From contig JAEYRX010000042.1 of assembly GCA_023435225.1 (NCBI GenBank), positions 1 through 37,998 of the forward strand: a stretch of 37,998 nucleotides of DNA. The letters are read 5' to 3'. This DNA comes from Bacillota bacterium (GTDB taxonomy: Bacteria > Bacillota > UBA4882 > UBA8346). The notes under the pieces are model-generated. The model had not been told where the DNA came from and did not search any database. It saw nothing but the letters and a program-made list of their open reading frames with translations. Below are positions 1-8,717 of the stretch, in pieces. The position numbers and the translations under genes were made by a program. Position 1 is the stretch's first letter. Each line of letters starts with the position of its first letter.

Positions 1-1
1 G

Positions 2-1492
2 GTTAGGGTAGTCCAGACGACAATGGGGGGGGCTTTTGGCGGCAAGGAAGATTATCCGTCATTGTTAGCTGGTCAGGCAGCTATTGCGGCCCTAAAAACC
101 GGTAAACCGGTCCAGTTATTGTTGGACCGAGCTGAAGATATTGAGGTAACCACTAAAAGACACCCATCAGTTGTTAAAATAAAATCTGCCATAGATGAAG
201 CCGGTAATATTAGTGCCATGGAGGTTGATATCAGCTTAAACGCCGGTGCTTATTCAGGTTTGTCCAATGTTGTGCTCCAAAGGTCAATGTTTAATGCAGC
301 CGGTGTTTATCATCCACCCAATTTTAAGGTAAATGGCCAAGCTGTTGCTACAAATACGGTTCCGAATGGCGCTTTTCGGGGGTTTGGGGCACCGCAGGTA
401 ATATTTGCAGTGGAAACTCATTTAAATGAGGTTGCTAAACAACTAGGTCAAGACCCGCTTGATTTTAAGCTGCGCCATCTGGTTAAAAAAGGCGATTTGA
501 CCGCTACCGGAGGGAGATTCCGGCAGGAAACAAAGTTGCCGGAGTTGATAAAAACAGTGGCAGAGCTCTCCGGTTACCGGGAGAAAGCTAAAGAGTTTGC
601 CGGCGAACAAGGTAATAGTTATAAAGGGATCGGAATTTCGTTGTTTTTGCATGGTTGTGGTTTTACCGGTAGCGGGGAACGGGACCATATCAAAGCAAAA
701 GTAAAACTCCGTAAGTTGGCCGACGGACGGGTGGAGATCCTGGTAGCCAATGTGGATATGGGGCAAGGATTGAAAACGACTTTAAAAAAGATAGTCGCCG
801 GAGTGCTTGAGTTGCCGGTGGATTTAATAATATATGAAAATCCGGATACCGACCGGGTGCCGGACTCCGGACCGACAGTGGCCTCAAGAACGGTGATGAT
901 TGTCGGCAAATTATTGGAGGAAGCAGCCCGGAAATTGAAGAGCCGCTGGAATGAATCCGGATCAGTTGAAATCACTGAAGATTATCAACATCCGTCAGAT
1001 ATGAGTTGGGATGATGATACCTTCACCGGTGATGCTTACCCGGCTTACTCCTGGGGTGTAAACGCCGTTGAAGTGGAAGTGGATCCTTTAACTTATGAAA
1101 TCAATATCAAAGGAGTTTGGTCAGCTTTTGATGTTGGAAAAGCCATAGACCAGCGTATTATCCGCGGTCAAATCGAAGGAGGCATCTTACAGGGTTTGGG
1201 TTACGGAACCATAGAAGTGATGGATTGCCAGGCGGGAAAGATTCGCCAAAGATCGGTCACTGATTATACTATCCCTACCGCTATGGATTGTATCGGCATG
1301 GAAAGTAGAATAATCGATAATCCATATGATTTGGGGCCGTATGGGGCTAAAGGCGCCGGAGAACTGACTCTGCTTGGCGCCGGACCGGCCTTAGCCGCTG
1401 CAGTCATTAATGCATTAGGAGTACCAATTCGTCGGCTTCCGATAACCCCGGAATATCTAATGGAGGTCATGGAAAATGGCAAAACGGATTAG
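2..1492 (+). CDS. Xanthine dehydrogenase-type molybdopterin-binding subunit, 5'-truncated by contig edge
   Basis: This is the C-terminal ~497 residues of a large Mo-cofactor-binding subunit of the xanthine dehydrogenase/aldehyde oxidase family. The reading frame is open to base 2 and the first residues (VRVVQTT then MGGAFGGKE) are the family's glycine-rich Moco loop, so the ATG at 23 is internal and the true start lies off the contig. Other family landmarks are GAFRGFGAP (near base 370-395), DMGQG (near 755) and GAKGAGEL near 1345-1365, which carries the glutamate in the position of the catalytic base. The stop overlaps the next gene by 17 bases, and [2Fe-2S] and FAD subunits follow, giving a three-subunit hydroxylase. 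The substrate is not determinable from sequence; purines are likely by neighbourhood (SsnA, YgfK). Confidence 0.93.
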   Translation, partial: VRVVQTTMGGAFGGKEDYPSLLAGQAAIAALKTGKPVQLLLDRAEDIEVTTKRHPSVVKIKSAIDEAGNISAMEVDISLNAGAYSGLSNVVLQRSMFNAAGVYHPPNFKVNGQAVATNTVPNGAFRGFGAPQVIFAVETHLNEVAKQLGQDPLDFKLRHLVKKGDLTATGGRFRQETKLPELIKTVAELSGYREKAKEFAGEQGNSYKGIGISLFLHGCGFTGSGERDHIKAKVKLRKLADGRVEILVANVDMGQGLKTTLKKIVAGVLELPVDLIIYENPDTDRVPDSGPTVASRTVMIVGKLLEEAARKLKSRWNESGSVEITEDYQHPSDMSWDDDTFTGDAYPAYSWGVNAVEVEVDPLTYEINIKGVWSAFDVGKAIDQRIIRGQIEGGILQGLGYGTIEVMDCQAGKIRQRSVTDYTIPTAMDCIGMESRIIDNPYDLGPYGAKGAGELTLLGAGPALAAAVINALGVPIRRLPITPEYLMEVMENGKTD

Positions 1493-1958
1493 GTTTATTT
1501 TAAACAACCAACCGGTGGAGATAGAGACCGACCCTTTGCGTCGTTTGCTGGATGTACTCCGGGAAGATTTTCAACTTACCGGACCTAAAGAAGGATGCGG
1601 TGAAGGGGAGTGTGGGGCTTGCTCGGTGCTGCTTAGTGGCAGATTGGTCAACTCTTGCCTGGTAGCGGTTGGCAGTATTGAAGGGATAACCGTACTTACC
1701 ATTGAAGGTTACCGGGAGTCCGATCGTTTTCGAACATTAGAGAAGGCTTTTGCTGAAGCAGGGGCGGTTCAATGCGGCTTTTGCACCCCGGGAATGTTAA
1801 TGGCGGCGGAAGCCTTACTAAATAAGAACCCCAAACCCAATATTAAAGAGATCCGGGAAGCTATCTCCGGCAACCTTTGCCGGTGTACCGGTTATAACAT
1901 GATTGTCGAAGCGATTCAGACAGCGGCTCAAAGAGGTGAAAGCTTATGGAAGAGATGA
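1476..1958 (+). CDS. [2Fe-2S] subunit of Mo hydroxylase 1
   Basis: A 160-residue small subunit carrying two [2Fe-2S] clusters that pass electrons from the Mo site to FAD. The plant-type ferredoxin cluster ligands are Cys41, Cys46, Cys49 and Cys61 (motif CGEGECGAC then C). The C-terminal four-helix cluster is ligated by Cys100, Cys103, Cys135 and Cys137 (QCGFCTPGM and NLCRCTGY). The length is typical of the family. The start ATG lies inside the end of the Mo subunit gene and the end overlaps the FAD subunit by 13 bases, so the three genes are probably translationally coupled. The order Mo-FeS-FAD differs from the second hydroxylase in this window (FAD-FeS-Mo), which argues for two independently assembled sets rather than a recent duplication. 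Confidence 0.95.
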   Translation: MAKRIRFILNNQPVEIETDPLRRLLDVLREDFQLTGPKEGCGEGECGACSVLLSGRLVNSCLVAVGSIEGITVLTIEGYRESDRFRTLEKAFAEAGAVQCGFCTPGMLMAAEALLNKNPKPNIKEIREAISGNLCRCTGYNMIVEAIQTAAQRGESLWKR

Positions 1959-2812
1959 TTTCACCCCGTATTTTAACGGAAGCCCTGGAGATTAGGAAAA
2001 ACAATATGGTAATCCCCCTGGCCGGCGGGACCGATTTGATGGTCAGGCGGAGGAACTGGTCGGGAACTCTGCCTAAATTCGAATTTCCCCTACTTTATTT
2101 GGGTAACATTGATGAACTTAAGACAATTCAATTAATAGACGGAAGTTTATCAATTGGCTCAGCTGTTACTTTAACTTCTTTGTTAGAAGATACGGCAATT
2201 CCTGATTGCTTAAAGAAAGCAGTTAGGGAGATGGCCTCTCCGGCTATTAGGAACGCCGGAACACTGGGTGGGAATATTTGCAACGCCTCTCCGGCTGCCG
2301 ATACCTTGCCTCCGCTTTATGCCATGGGAGCATCAGTTATATTGCAAAGTCCGACGGACCGGCGGGAGCTGCCAATTATCGAATTTATCACCGGACCGGG
2401 GCAGACGGTATTGCAAGATGATGAATTATTAGTGGAAGTTAAAATCCCGCTGATTGAGTTTAATATTAATTACTACAAAAAAGTAGGAACCCGGAAAGCA
2501 GACGCCCTTTCGAAACTTTCTTTCACCGGTCTGGCTGCCGTCGCCAACGGAATAATCGAAGATGTCAGAATTGCTCTCGGAGCAGTCGCTCCCAGAGTTG
2601 TTAGAAATATTGAAGCAGAAAAAATATTAATTGGTAAACAGGGAACAGAGATTCCTGATTTGATCGGTCGGATAAAAGAGATTTATAACAGCGATATTCA
2701 ACCCATCGATGACCAACGCTCCAATGCCGCTTACCGGAGAATGGTTTCGTTACGGTTGATTGAGGATTTTGTTTTAAGTCTAAAAGAAACCCTATCCCTT
2801 AAAGGGAATTAG
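1946..2812 (+). CDS. FAD-binding subunit of Mo hydroxylase 1
   Basis: A 288-residue medium subunit of the xanthine dehydrogenase family that binds FAD and hands electrons to NAD or another acceptor. The FAD-pyrophosphate loops are visible as PLAGGTDLMVRR near the N-terminus and NAGTLGGNICNASPAAD near residues 107-123, followed by the C-terminal CO-dehydrogenase-flavoprotein-type domain ending with the usual AYRRMVSLRL segment. The start ATG is preceded by AGAGGTGA and sits within the last codons of the [2Fe-2S] gene. The protein closes the first hydroxylase operon; a 205-base gap with repeated GTGATAA words separates it from ssnA. Confidence 0.93.
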   Translation: MEEMISPRILTEALEIRKNNMVIPLAGGTDLMVRRRNWSGTLPKFEFPLLYLGNIDELKTIQLIDGSLSIGSAVTLTSLLEDTAIPDCLKKAVREMASPAIRNAGTLGGNICNASPAADTLPPLYAMGASVILQSPTDRRELPIIEFITGPGQTVLQDDELLVEVKIPLIEFNINYYKKVGTRKADALSKLSFTGLAAVANGIIEDVRIALGAVAPRVVRNIEAEKILIGKQGTEIPDLIGRIKEIYNSDIQPIDDQRSNAAYRRMVSLRLIEDFVLSLKETLSLKGN

Positions 2813-2863
2813 TTAGGCGTTGCAAGTTTTAAAAATAGACTGCTAAGAATGGTGGTTGCCTGA

Positions 2864-2890
2864 GAGTCGGCTTGTGATAACAAACGACTC
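2864..2890. other. Hairpin in the leader upstream of ssnA
   Basis: GAGTCG at 2864-2869 pairs with CGACTC at 2885-2890, with TTGT/ACAA continuing the stem inside around a GATA loop. No T-run follows, so it is not a standard terminator. The loop contains one of four GTGATA words found upstream of ssnA. It could be a transcript hairpin or an operator region. Confidence 0.35.
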
Positions 2891-2970
2891 GATTAAGATA
2901 GTTTTAAAGGGCGAGGGATCTGATCTGGATTTGTGAATTAACCTTTTTAACTATATTTACATACCTCAGC

Positions 2971-3000
2971 GTGATAGTTCTTGATATAGTATCTTATCAC
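2971..3000. promoter_or_regulatory. Candidate operator: GTGATA palindrome upstream of ssnA
   Basis: GTGATA at 2971-2976 and its complement TATCAC at 2995-3000 form the ends of a 30-base inverted repeat. It lies just before the ssnA ribosome binding site (TTAGGAG, 3004-3010). Two further direct GTGATAA copies sit at 2874-2880 and 3010-3016. The clustering of the same heptamer is seen directly; a regulator binding it is inference. Confidence 0.35.
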
Positions 3001-3017
3001 ACTTTAGGAGTGATAAA

Positions 3018-4346
3018 ATGTTTCTTTTAGGAAATGGCCTTTTGATTACCAGGGACCCTAAAAAACCGCTAATTGAAGATGGATGCGTGGCAGTCCGGGA
3101 CAATTTAATTGTTGCGGTGGACAATACTTCCGATCTGAAAAGCCGTTATCCGGAGGCTAAGTTTATTGATGCCGGGAAGAAACTGATTATGCCCGGACTG
3201 ATTAATACTCATATGCATTTTTACAGTACTTTTGCCCGGGGCATGTTTTTGAAAGATGCTCCTCCGGCCAACTTTAAAGAGATTTTGAAACGGCTTTGGT
3301 GGCGGCTGGATAAGGTATTGACATTGAAAGATGTGTATTATAGCGCTTTAATCCCGATAATTGATTGTATAAAAAATGGCGCCACTACTGTTTTTGACCA
3401 CCATGCCAGTCCTAAGGCAGTTTCCGGCAGTTTGTTCAAGATCGCCGAAGCAGTTAAAAAAGCTGGGTTACGTAGTTGTTTATGTTACGAAGTCTCGGAC
3501 CGCGACGGTGAACAGATTACCGACGAAGGAATCAAGGAGAATGTTGATTTTATCAGGTATTGCCGGCAAGAGAAAGATCCGTTACTTAATGGAATGTTCG
3601 GACTACATGCTTCATTTACTTTATCCGACCGTACTTTAGATAAATGCCTTAGCCAAAACGTGGAGACCGGAGTAGGATATCACATTCATGCGGCTGAAGG
3701 GATCGAAGATTTAAATGATGCCAAAGCCCAATATGGAATGGGTGTGGTTGAACGATTGCATTCCAAAGGGATATTGACTGACAAAAGTATCGCCGCCCAT
3801 TGCATTCACATTTCCCCAGAGGAGATTGAATTATTGAAAGCAACCGGAACCAATGTGGTCCACAATCCCGAATCCAATATGGGCAATGCGGTCGGCACCG
3901 CGCCGGTGTTGGAGATGTTTAAACGAGGAGTTTTATTGGGAATGGGGACTGATGGCTATACCAGCGATCTTTTTGAATCTTTGAAAGTGGCCAATTGCCT
4001 GCATAAACACACCAACCACCATCCCAGCGTTGCTTGGGAAGAACCGCCCAAAATGCTTTTTGAGAATAATGCGGTGATTGCCGAGAAATATTTTGGAAAA
4101 CCCATCGGTAAACTCGTTGAAGGAGCTTATGCCGATCTGATAGTAGTAGACTATTATCCGCCCACCAGACTGGATGCAAGCAATATCAACAGCCACTTGC
4201 TCTTTGGTGTCAGCGGCCGTTCGGTGGAAACCACCATCATCAATGGTCAAATCTTAATGGAAAACCGGAAACTTACCATGTTGGACGAAGAAGAAATCAC
4301 CGCCCGGAGTAGGGAGTTAGCGGATAAGGTATGGGAAAGATTCTAG
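3018..4346 (+). CDS. ssnA: SsnA-type putative aminohydrolase (amidohydrolase superfamily)
   Basis: A 442-residue amidohydrolase of the cytosine deaminase/chlorohydrolase branch, best matching the SsnA family that travels with ygfK and Mo hydroxylases in E. coli and clostridia. The metal ligands expected for the family are visible: NTHMHF near residue 65 (HxH), HIHAAEG near 223, AHCIHIS near 255, and the aspartate in GMGTDGYTSD near 312. Family members hydrolyse amino groups on heterocycles; the exact substrate of SsnA is not established here. It has its own leader (RBS TTAGGAG, 7-base spacing to ATG) and is followed by a 172-base gap before ygfK. In context it probably deaminates or hydrolyses a product of the flanking hydroxylases. 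Confidence 0.88.
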   Translation: MFLLGNGLLITRDPKKPLIEDGCVAVRDNLIVAVDNTSDLKSRYPEAKFIDAGKKLIMPGLINTHMHFYSTFARGMFLKDAPPANFKEILKRLWWRLDKVLTLKDVYYSALIPIIDCIKNGATTVFDHHASPKAVSGSLFKIAEAVKKAGLRSCLCYEVSDRDGEQITDEGIKENVDFIRYCRQEKDPLLNGMFGLHASFTLSDRTLDKCLSQNVETGVGYHIHAAEGIEDLNDAKAQYGMGVVERLHSKGILTDKSIAAHCIHISPEEIELLKATGTNVVHNPESNMGNAVGTAPVLEMFKRGVLLGMGTDGYTSDLFESLKVANCLHKHTNHHPSVAWEEPPKMLFENNAVIAEKYFGKPIGKLVEGAYADLIVVDYYPPTRLDASNINSHLLFGVSGRSVETTIINGQILMENRKLTMLDEEEITARSRELADKVWERF

Positions 4347-4350
4347 TAAT

Positions 4351-4496
4351 TTCGGATTGCGGATTTCGAATTTCGGATTTTTAAAACCACAACAAGTAAA
4401 TATTTGACTTGGAGACTAGAATCGAGCTTCTTTATAATTTCTAAATTTAAATCAACAATTCATAATGTTTTAATCCGCAATTGTTTGTTCCGCAAT
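4351..4496. repeat. Short-word imperfect palindrome (TTCGGATT/GCGGATT family)
   Basis: The left arm is a run of related words (TTCGGATT, GCGGATTTC, TTTCGGATTT) at 4351-4380. The right arm at 4471-4496 holds the complement; ATTGCGGATT at 4356-4365 pairs perfectly with AATCCGCAAT at 4472-4481. It fills most of the gap between ssnA and ygfK. It is one of a set of unrelated-sequence but same-architecture junction repeats in this window. Confidence 0.6.
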
Positions 4497-4518
4497 AGAA
4501 TATGTTGGAGGGCCAGTC

Positions 4519-7500
4519 ATGAGCGATCGGATGAGAGTGATACCGTTTGATAAATTAATGAAATGGATTTTGGCTGAAAATGAGCGGGAAGGTTCTATTT
4601 TTGGAGTTCCCAGCGAACGTTTCTTCCGGAAATCAAATGATAGATTTTCAGAGTTATTCGGTGAAACTATGGAGACGCCGATAGGACCGGCAGCCGGACC
4701 ACATACGCAATTAGCCCAGAATATCATTGCCGCTTATCTCACCGGGAGCCGTTTTTTTGAATTAAAAACCGTCCAAGTATTGGATGGAGAGGATTTACCG
4801 GTTTCCAAACCATGTATTTCAGCCCAGGATGAAGGTTACAATGTCGAATGGTCGACCGAACTTACTGTTTCCGATGCTTTTAATGAATATGTCAAAGCCT
4901 GGTTCGCCCTTAATATCCTGGCTAAAGAGTTGACGCTTGGTTCAAACAACGGTTTTATTTTCAATATGAGCGTTGGTTATGATTTAGCAGGGATAATGAC
5001 ACTGAAGATCGATGTTTTTATTGAAGGTCTGAAAGATGCTTCCCGGACTCCAATCTGGCAGGAATGCCGGGAATTTATTTTAAATAATTTAGAGCTTTTT
5101 AAAAGGATTACTCCGGAAGATATTGAGGAAATTTCACCAAATATATGTTCCTCAATTACCCTTTCGACCCTTCATGGTTGTCCGCCGGAGGAGATTGAGC
5201 GGATCGCCAAATATCTGATGGAAGAGAAAAAACTCCATACTTTTGTCAAATGCAACCCTACTTTGCTCGGCTACCAGTTTACCAGGGATCTTCTTGATAA
5301 AATGGGTTATGATTATCTTACTTTTGATGATCACCATTTCCGGAATGATCTACAATTTGCCGATGCCTTTCCCATGATAGCCCGATTGCAGGATTTCGCC
5401 AAAGAGCGAAACCTGACTTTCGGCGTCAAACTCAGTAATACTTTTCCGGTGAAAATTACCAATAATCTGCTTCCTGGTGAAGAAATGTATATGTCCGGCC
5501 GGGCGCTGTATCCGTTGACTATTAACCTGGCTTACCGGCTGGCAAAAGAATTTAAAGGCGATCTCAAGATATCATATTCCGGGGGCGCTGATTTCTTCAA
5601 CCTCGAAAAAATTTATCAGACCGGTATTTGGCCGATTACCTTAGCTACCACTATTCTCAAACCCGGTGGGTATTTGCGCTTTAAGCAAATCGCCGAATTA
5701 TTGGGAAAAGTGGAACCGGCATTAACTGTAAATCTAGATAAGTTAAAGGAATTGGCTGAAAGCGCAGCCGGCGATCCAAATCATCTAAAAGATACCAGAA
5801 CGGTAGAGAACAGAAAAATAGGGCAAAAGCTACCTTTAACCGATTGTTTTCCGGCTCCTTGTACCAATGGCTGTCCTATTGGTCAGGATATCCCGGAATA
5901 TATCCGGCTGGCCGGTGAAGGACGCTACTTAGAGGCTTTGGAAGTGATTGTGGCTAAAAATCCATTGCCGTTTATTACCGGAACATTGTGCAACCATCGT
6001 TGTATGACCAAATGTACCCGCCTTGATTATGAGGCAGCGGTTAATATCCGGAATGTCAAACTGCTGGCTGCCGAGAAAGCTTTTGATGAATTAATTAACC
6101 GGATTGAACCTCCGGTTATAAACAGCAATTTTAAAGTAGCCATTATCGGGGCCGGACCGGCCGGCTTAGCCGCCGGATATTTTCTGGGGCAAAAAGGGAT
6201 TGAGGTCTGTATTTTTGATAAAAAAGACCAACCTGGTGGAATTATTGAGCATATTGCCCCATCTTTCAGAATCTCCAAAAAAGCAATAAATAACGACTTG
6301 GATTTGGTTAAAAAAATGGGAGTCCAATTCCGGTTGGGGATGGATGAAAACTTTTCGATAACCGAATTGAAAAAACAAGGTTTTAAATATATCTTAATTG
6401 CTATTGGCGCTTGGAAACCCGGTCAGTTAAAATTGGAAGCTAATGACCGGGAGATTATCAATGTTCTGGAGTTTTTGGAAGCTTTCAATAAAAATCCGGA
6501 TACTTTGCAAATCGGTCAAAGAATAGCGGTTATCGGGGCGGGCAATTCGGCAATGGACGCCGCCAGAGCCGCCAAACGGGTACCTGGCGTTGAAGATGTT
6601 TATCTGATTTACCGCCGGACCCGTAAATATATGCCGGCTGATCCGGAAGAGCTTCGTTTAGCTATGGATGAAGGGGTGGAATTTAAAGAGCTCTTGGTTC
6701 CAGTGGCTTTTGCGAACGGTATTTTAAAGTGTCAACGTATGAGAGTTGGAACTCCCGATAATAATGGCAGAAGAATTACTGAACCGGTGCCGGGCGAATT
6801 TATAGAGTTACCGGTTGATAACGTTATTGCCGCAGTGGGTGAAAAAATAAATACAGAATTATTAACCCGAAATGGATTGGAGTTGGGTAACAAAGGCTGG
6901 ATTGAAGTAAATCCGGAAACCAATGAAACTAATATTGCCGGAGTTTTTATCGGTGGCGATACTTTAAGGGGACCGGCCACCATTGTGGAAGCAATAGCCG
7001 ACGGTACCAGATTTGCTAAAGAAGTTCTTGCCAGAGAGAATAAAGATAATTTGAATCCGGACAGGAAATCTAAGAACAAAAATCGAATCAAAGAAATCGG
7101 CATAAAAAAAGGAGTATTGCAACCGGCCGGTAATCCTGCTAATGAGAATAACAGGTGTCTTGAATGCGATTTAGTTTGCAATATATGTGTCGAGGTTTGT
7201 CCTAATAGAGCTAATTTCCAAGTTAAAGTGTCGGATGGGAACCTAAATTGCTCCAATCAAATATTACATCTGGACGGTATGTGCAACGAATGCGGGAATT
7301 GTCAGACTTTTTGTCCGTACCAAGGAGCTCCGTATCAGGATAAATTCACTCTTTTCCGGAATAAAGCCGATTTCGATGATAGTCGGAATGCCGGATTTCT
7401 CCTAACCGATGCCGCCGCAAACCGTTTTGAAGTCAGACTAGACGACAATACGGTTACAGTGGAATTCGACCGGACAGGAAAATGCAACGGAGCCATTCCC

Positions 7501-7560
7501 AAAGAAATTGAAGTTTTGATCTGGTCTGCTTATCAGAATTATCGGTATCTTTTTGTTTAG
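4519..7560 (+). CDS. ygfK: YgfK-type flavin/iron-sulfur oxidoreductase (putative selenate reductase subunit family)
   Basis: A 1013-residue multidomain redox protein, close to the ~1030 residues of E. coli YgfK. The N-terminal ~380 residues resemble a dihydroorotate-dehydrogenase-like barrel. A cysteine-rich glutamate-synthase-type FeS segment follows (APCTNGCPIGQDIPEY near 449-464 and CNHRCMTKC near 491-499). Then come two Rossmann motifs: GAGPAGLAAG near 544 for FAD and GAGNSAMDAA near 673 for NAD(P)H. The C-terminus carries two ferredoxin-like motifs (CLECDLVCNICVEVCP near 879 and CNECGNCQTFCP near 921). The start ATG follows GGAGGG with good spacing. E. coli YgfK has been linked to selenate reduction, but the co-occurrence with SsnA and Mo hydroxylases suggests an electron-transfer partner in heterocycle metabolism. 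Confidence 0.92.
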   Translation: MSDRMRVIPFDKLMKWILAENEREGSIFGVPSERFFRKSNDRFSELFGETMETPIGPAAGPHTQLAQNIIAAYLTGSRFFELKTVQVLDGEDLPVSKPCISAQDEGYNVEWSTELTVSDAFNEYVKAWFALNILAKELTLGSNNGFIFNMSVGYDLAGIMTLKIDVFIEGLKDASRTPIWQECREFILNNLELFKRITPEDIEEISPNICSSITLSTLHGCPPEEIERIAKYLMEEKKLHTFVKCNPTLLGYQFTRDLLDKMGYDYLTFDDHHFRNDLQFADAFPMIARLQDFAKERNLTFGVKLSNTFPVKITNNLLPGEEMYMSGRALYPLTINLAYRLAKEFKGDLKISYSGGADFFNLEKIYQTGIWPITLATTILKPGGYLRFKQIAELLGKVEPALTVNLDKLKELAESAAGDPNHLKDTRTVENRKIGQKLPLTDCFPAPCTNGCPIGQDIPEYIRLAGEGRYLEALEVIVAKNPLPFITGTLCNHRCMTKCTRLDYEAAVNIRNVKLLAAEKAFDELINRIEPPVINSNFKVAIIGAGPAGLAAGYFLGQKGIEVCIFDKKDQPGGIIEHIAPSFRISKKAINNDLDLVKKMGVQFRLGMDENFSITELKKQGFKYILIAIGAWKPGQLKLEANDREIINVLEFLEAFNKNPDTLQIGQRIAVIGAGNSAMDAARAAKRVPGVEDVYLIYRRTRKYMPADPEELRLAMDEGVEFKELLVPVAFANGILKCQRMRVGTPDNNGRRITEPVPGEFIELPVDNVIAAVGEKINTELLTRNGLELGNKGWIEVNPETNETNIAGVFIGGDTLRGPATIVEAIADGTRFAKEVLARENKDNLNPDRKSKNKNRIKEIGIKKGVLQPAGNPANENNRCLECDLVCNICVEVCPNRANFQVKVSDGNLNCSNQILHLDGMCNECGNCQTFCPYQGAPYQDKFTLFRNKADFDDSRNAGFLLTDAAANRFEVRLDDNTVTVEFDRTGKCNGAIPKEIEVLIWSAYQNYRYLFV

Positions 7561-7562
7561 AA

Positions 7563-7700
7563 GAGGCGAAAGGTGATAGGCCAAAGCGACAGTATAAAGG
7601 CAAAAAACAAAAAAAATTAAATGGTTACGGTGTTGGATTTATTTATTATTAAATTAGTTCTTTATTTTTTACTTTCGCCTATCGCCTCGCGCTTTTAGCC
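7563..7700. repeat. Short-word imperfect palindrome (GGCGAAAG/GGCGATAG family)
   Basis: GGCGAAAG at 7565-7572 pairs with CTTTCGCC at 7672-7679, and neighbouring GTGATAGGC and CCTATCGCCTCGC extend the arms with mismatches. It occupies the gap between ygfK and the ThiS-like gene. It is the same architecture as the other junction repeats but with a different word. Confidence 0.55.
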
Positions 7701-7733
7701 TATACCCTAAAAAGAATGAGGTTTATATCACTA

Positions 7734-7934
7734 ATGAAGCTCATGGTTAACGGGAAAATTGAAGAATTACAGCAACCTATGACAGTCAGTGATTATTTGA
7801 AATATAAAGCAATTGACACCAAATTGGTGATTATCGAGTGGAATTTTACTACCCCACCTAGAGAAGAATGGTCCCGGATAACTTTGAATGAGGATGATAA
7901 TCTGGAAATAATCAAGATAGTCGGAGGGGGCTGA
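7734..7934 (+). CDS. ThiS/MoaD-like sulfur carrier protein
   Basis: A 66-residue ubiquitin-fold sulfur carrier ending in Gly-Gly-Gly, the tail that is adenylated and thiocarboxylated in ThiS and MoaD. The N-terminus MKLMVNGKIEEL is typical of ThiS. I prefer the ATG at 7734, which follows GAGG, over the ATG at 7716, which has no convincing ribosome site. The gene ends four bases before a ThiF-like activator, whose ribosome site (GGAGGGGG) is embedded in this gene's last codons, so the two form a carrier/activator pair. In thiamine loci a ThiG would be expected, and in molybdopterin loci a MoaE; neither is present here. Its role is therefore open: molybdopterin sulfur supply or a dedicated sulfur/selenium step for the hydroxylases. 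Confidence 0.8.
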   Translation: MKLMVNGKIEELQQPMTVSDYLKYKAIDTKLVIIEWNFTTPPREEWSRITLNEDDNLEIIKIVGGG

Positions 7935-7938
7935 AAAT

Positions 7939-8706
7939 TTGTCCGGTAGGGATAAAAATGAAGAGCTACTCCGTTACTCCCGGCAATTAACACTTGAAGG
8001 TATCGGAACCAAAGGCCAAAAAAAACTGGCTGCGGCTAAAGTCTTGGTAGCCGGCGCTGGGGGGCTCGGTTCGGCAGCGCTGTTTTATCTGGCTGCCGCC
8101 GGGGTTGGTACGCTGGGAATAATTGATTTTGATACGGTTAGTCCGTCCAACCTCAACCGGCAAATATTACATTTCACTGAGGATATCGGTAGGTTGAAAA
8201 CGGATTCGGCAGCTGAAAAAATCAGCCGTTTCAATCCGTTGGTAAGGATTAATAAGCATAATACCCGATTGACAATTGATAACATTGAAGAAGTTTTAGC
8301 CGGTTATGATCTGGTTATTGATGCTACCGATAATTTTAACTCCAGGTATCTAATAAGTGATAATTGTTACTTTTTTAATAAACCAGTGGTTGAGGGAGCA
8401 GTCTCCGGTTATGACGGGATATTAATGACCATCATCCCGGATAAAACACCTTGTTACAGATGTTTGTATCCCAATCCGCCACAAGAGGTTATTCCCGAAC
8501 CGGGAATCTTAGGAGTAACAGCTGGAATTATCGGAACCGCCGAGGCGCTGGAAGCGATAAAGCTCATACTGGGGAACGGTGAAATCGTCTCCGGTAGAAT
8601 TATCATTTTCGACGCTTTAAAAACCAGTTTTCGCGAGGTTAAATGGGATAAAAAACCCGATTGTCCATTATGCGGCAAGGAACCAACTGTTGGATTAGGA
8701 AAATAA
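7939..8706 (+). CDS. ThiF/MoeB/HesA-family adenylyltransferase
   Basis: A 255-residue E1-like enzyme that would adenylate the C-terminal glycine of the adjacent sulfur carrier. The nucleotide-binding loop GAGGLGS is at residues 39-45, the conserved SNLNRQ follows near 73, and DATDNF lies near 130. Two CxxC pairs (CYRC near 172, CPLC near 241) form the structural zinc site. The start is TTG with GGAGGGGG eight bases upstream. One oddity is that the crossover-loop cysteine usual in ThiF/MoeB (in a C-x-E-x-G-V-L-G context) is absent; the segment reads EVIPEPGILGV. Activity without that cysteine is known to be tolerated in MoeB-type enzymes, so adenylation alone may suffice. The gene is placed between ygfK and the second hydroxylase. 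Confidence 0.87.
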   Translation: MSGRDKNEELLRYSRQLTLEGIGTKGQKKLAAAKVLVAGAGGLGSAALFYLAAAGVGTLGIIDFDTVSPSNLNRQILHFTEDIGRLKTDSAAEKISRFNPLVRINKHNTRLTIDNIEEVLAGYDLVIDATDNFNSRYLISDNCYFFNKPVVEGAVSGYDGILMTIIPDKTPCYRCLYPNPPQEVIPEPGILGVTAGIIGTAEALEAIKLILGNGEIVSGRIIIFDALKTSFREVKWDKKPDCPLCGKEPTVGLGK

Positions 8707-8717
8707 AAAATATTATT

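Noticed and set aside
6732..7256. 174-residue minus-strand frame inside ygfK
   Set aside because: Antisense shadow of a clear conserved gene, Pro/Ser/Leu-rich with no family features.
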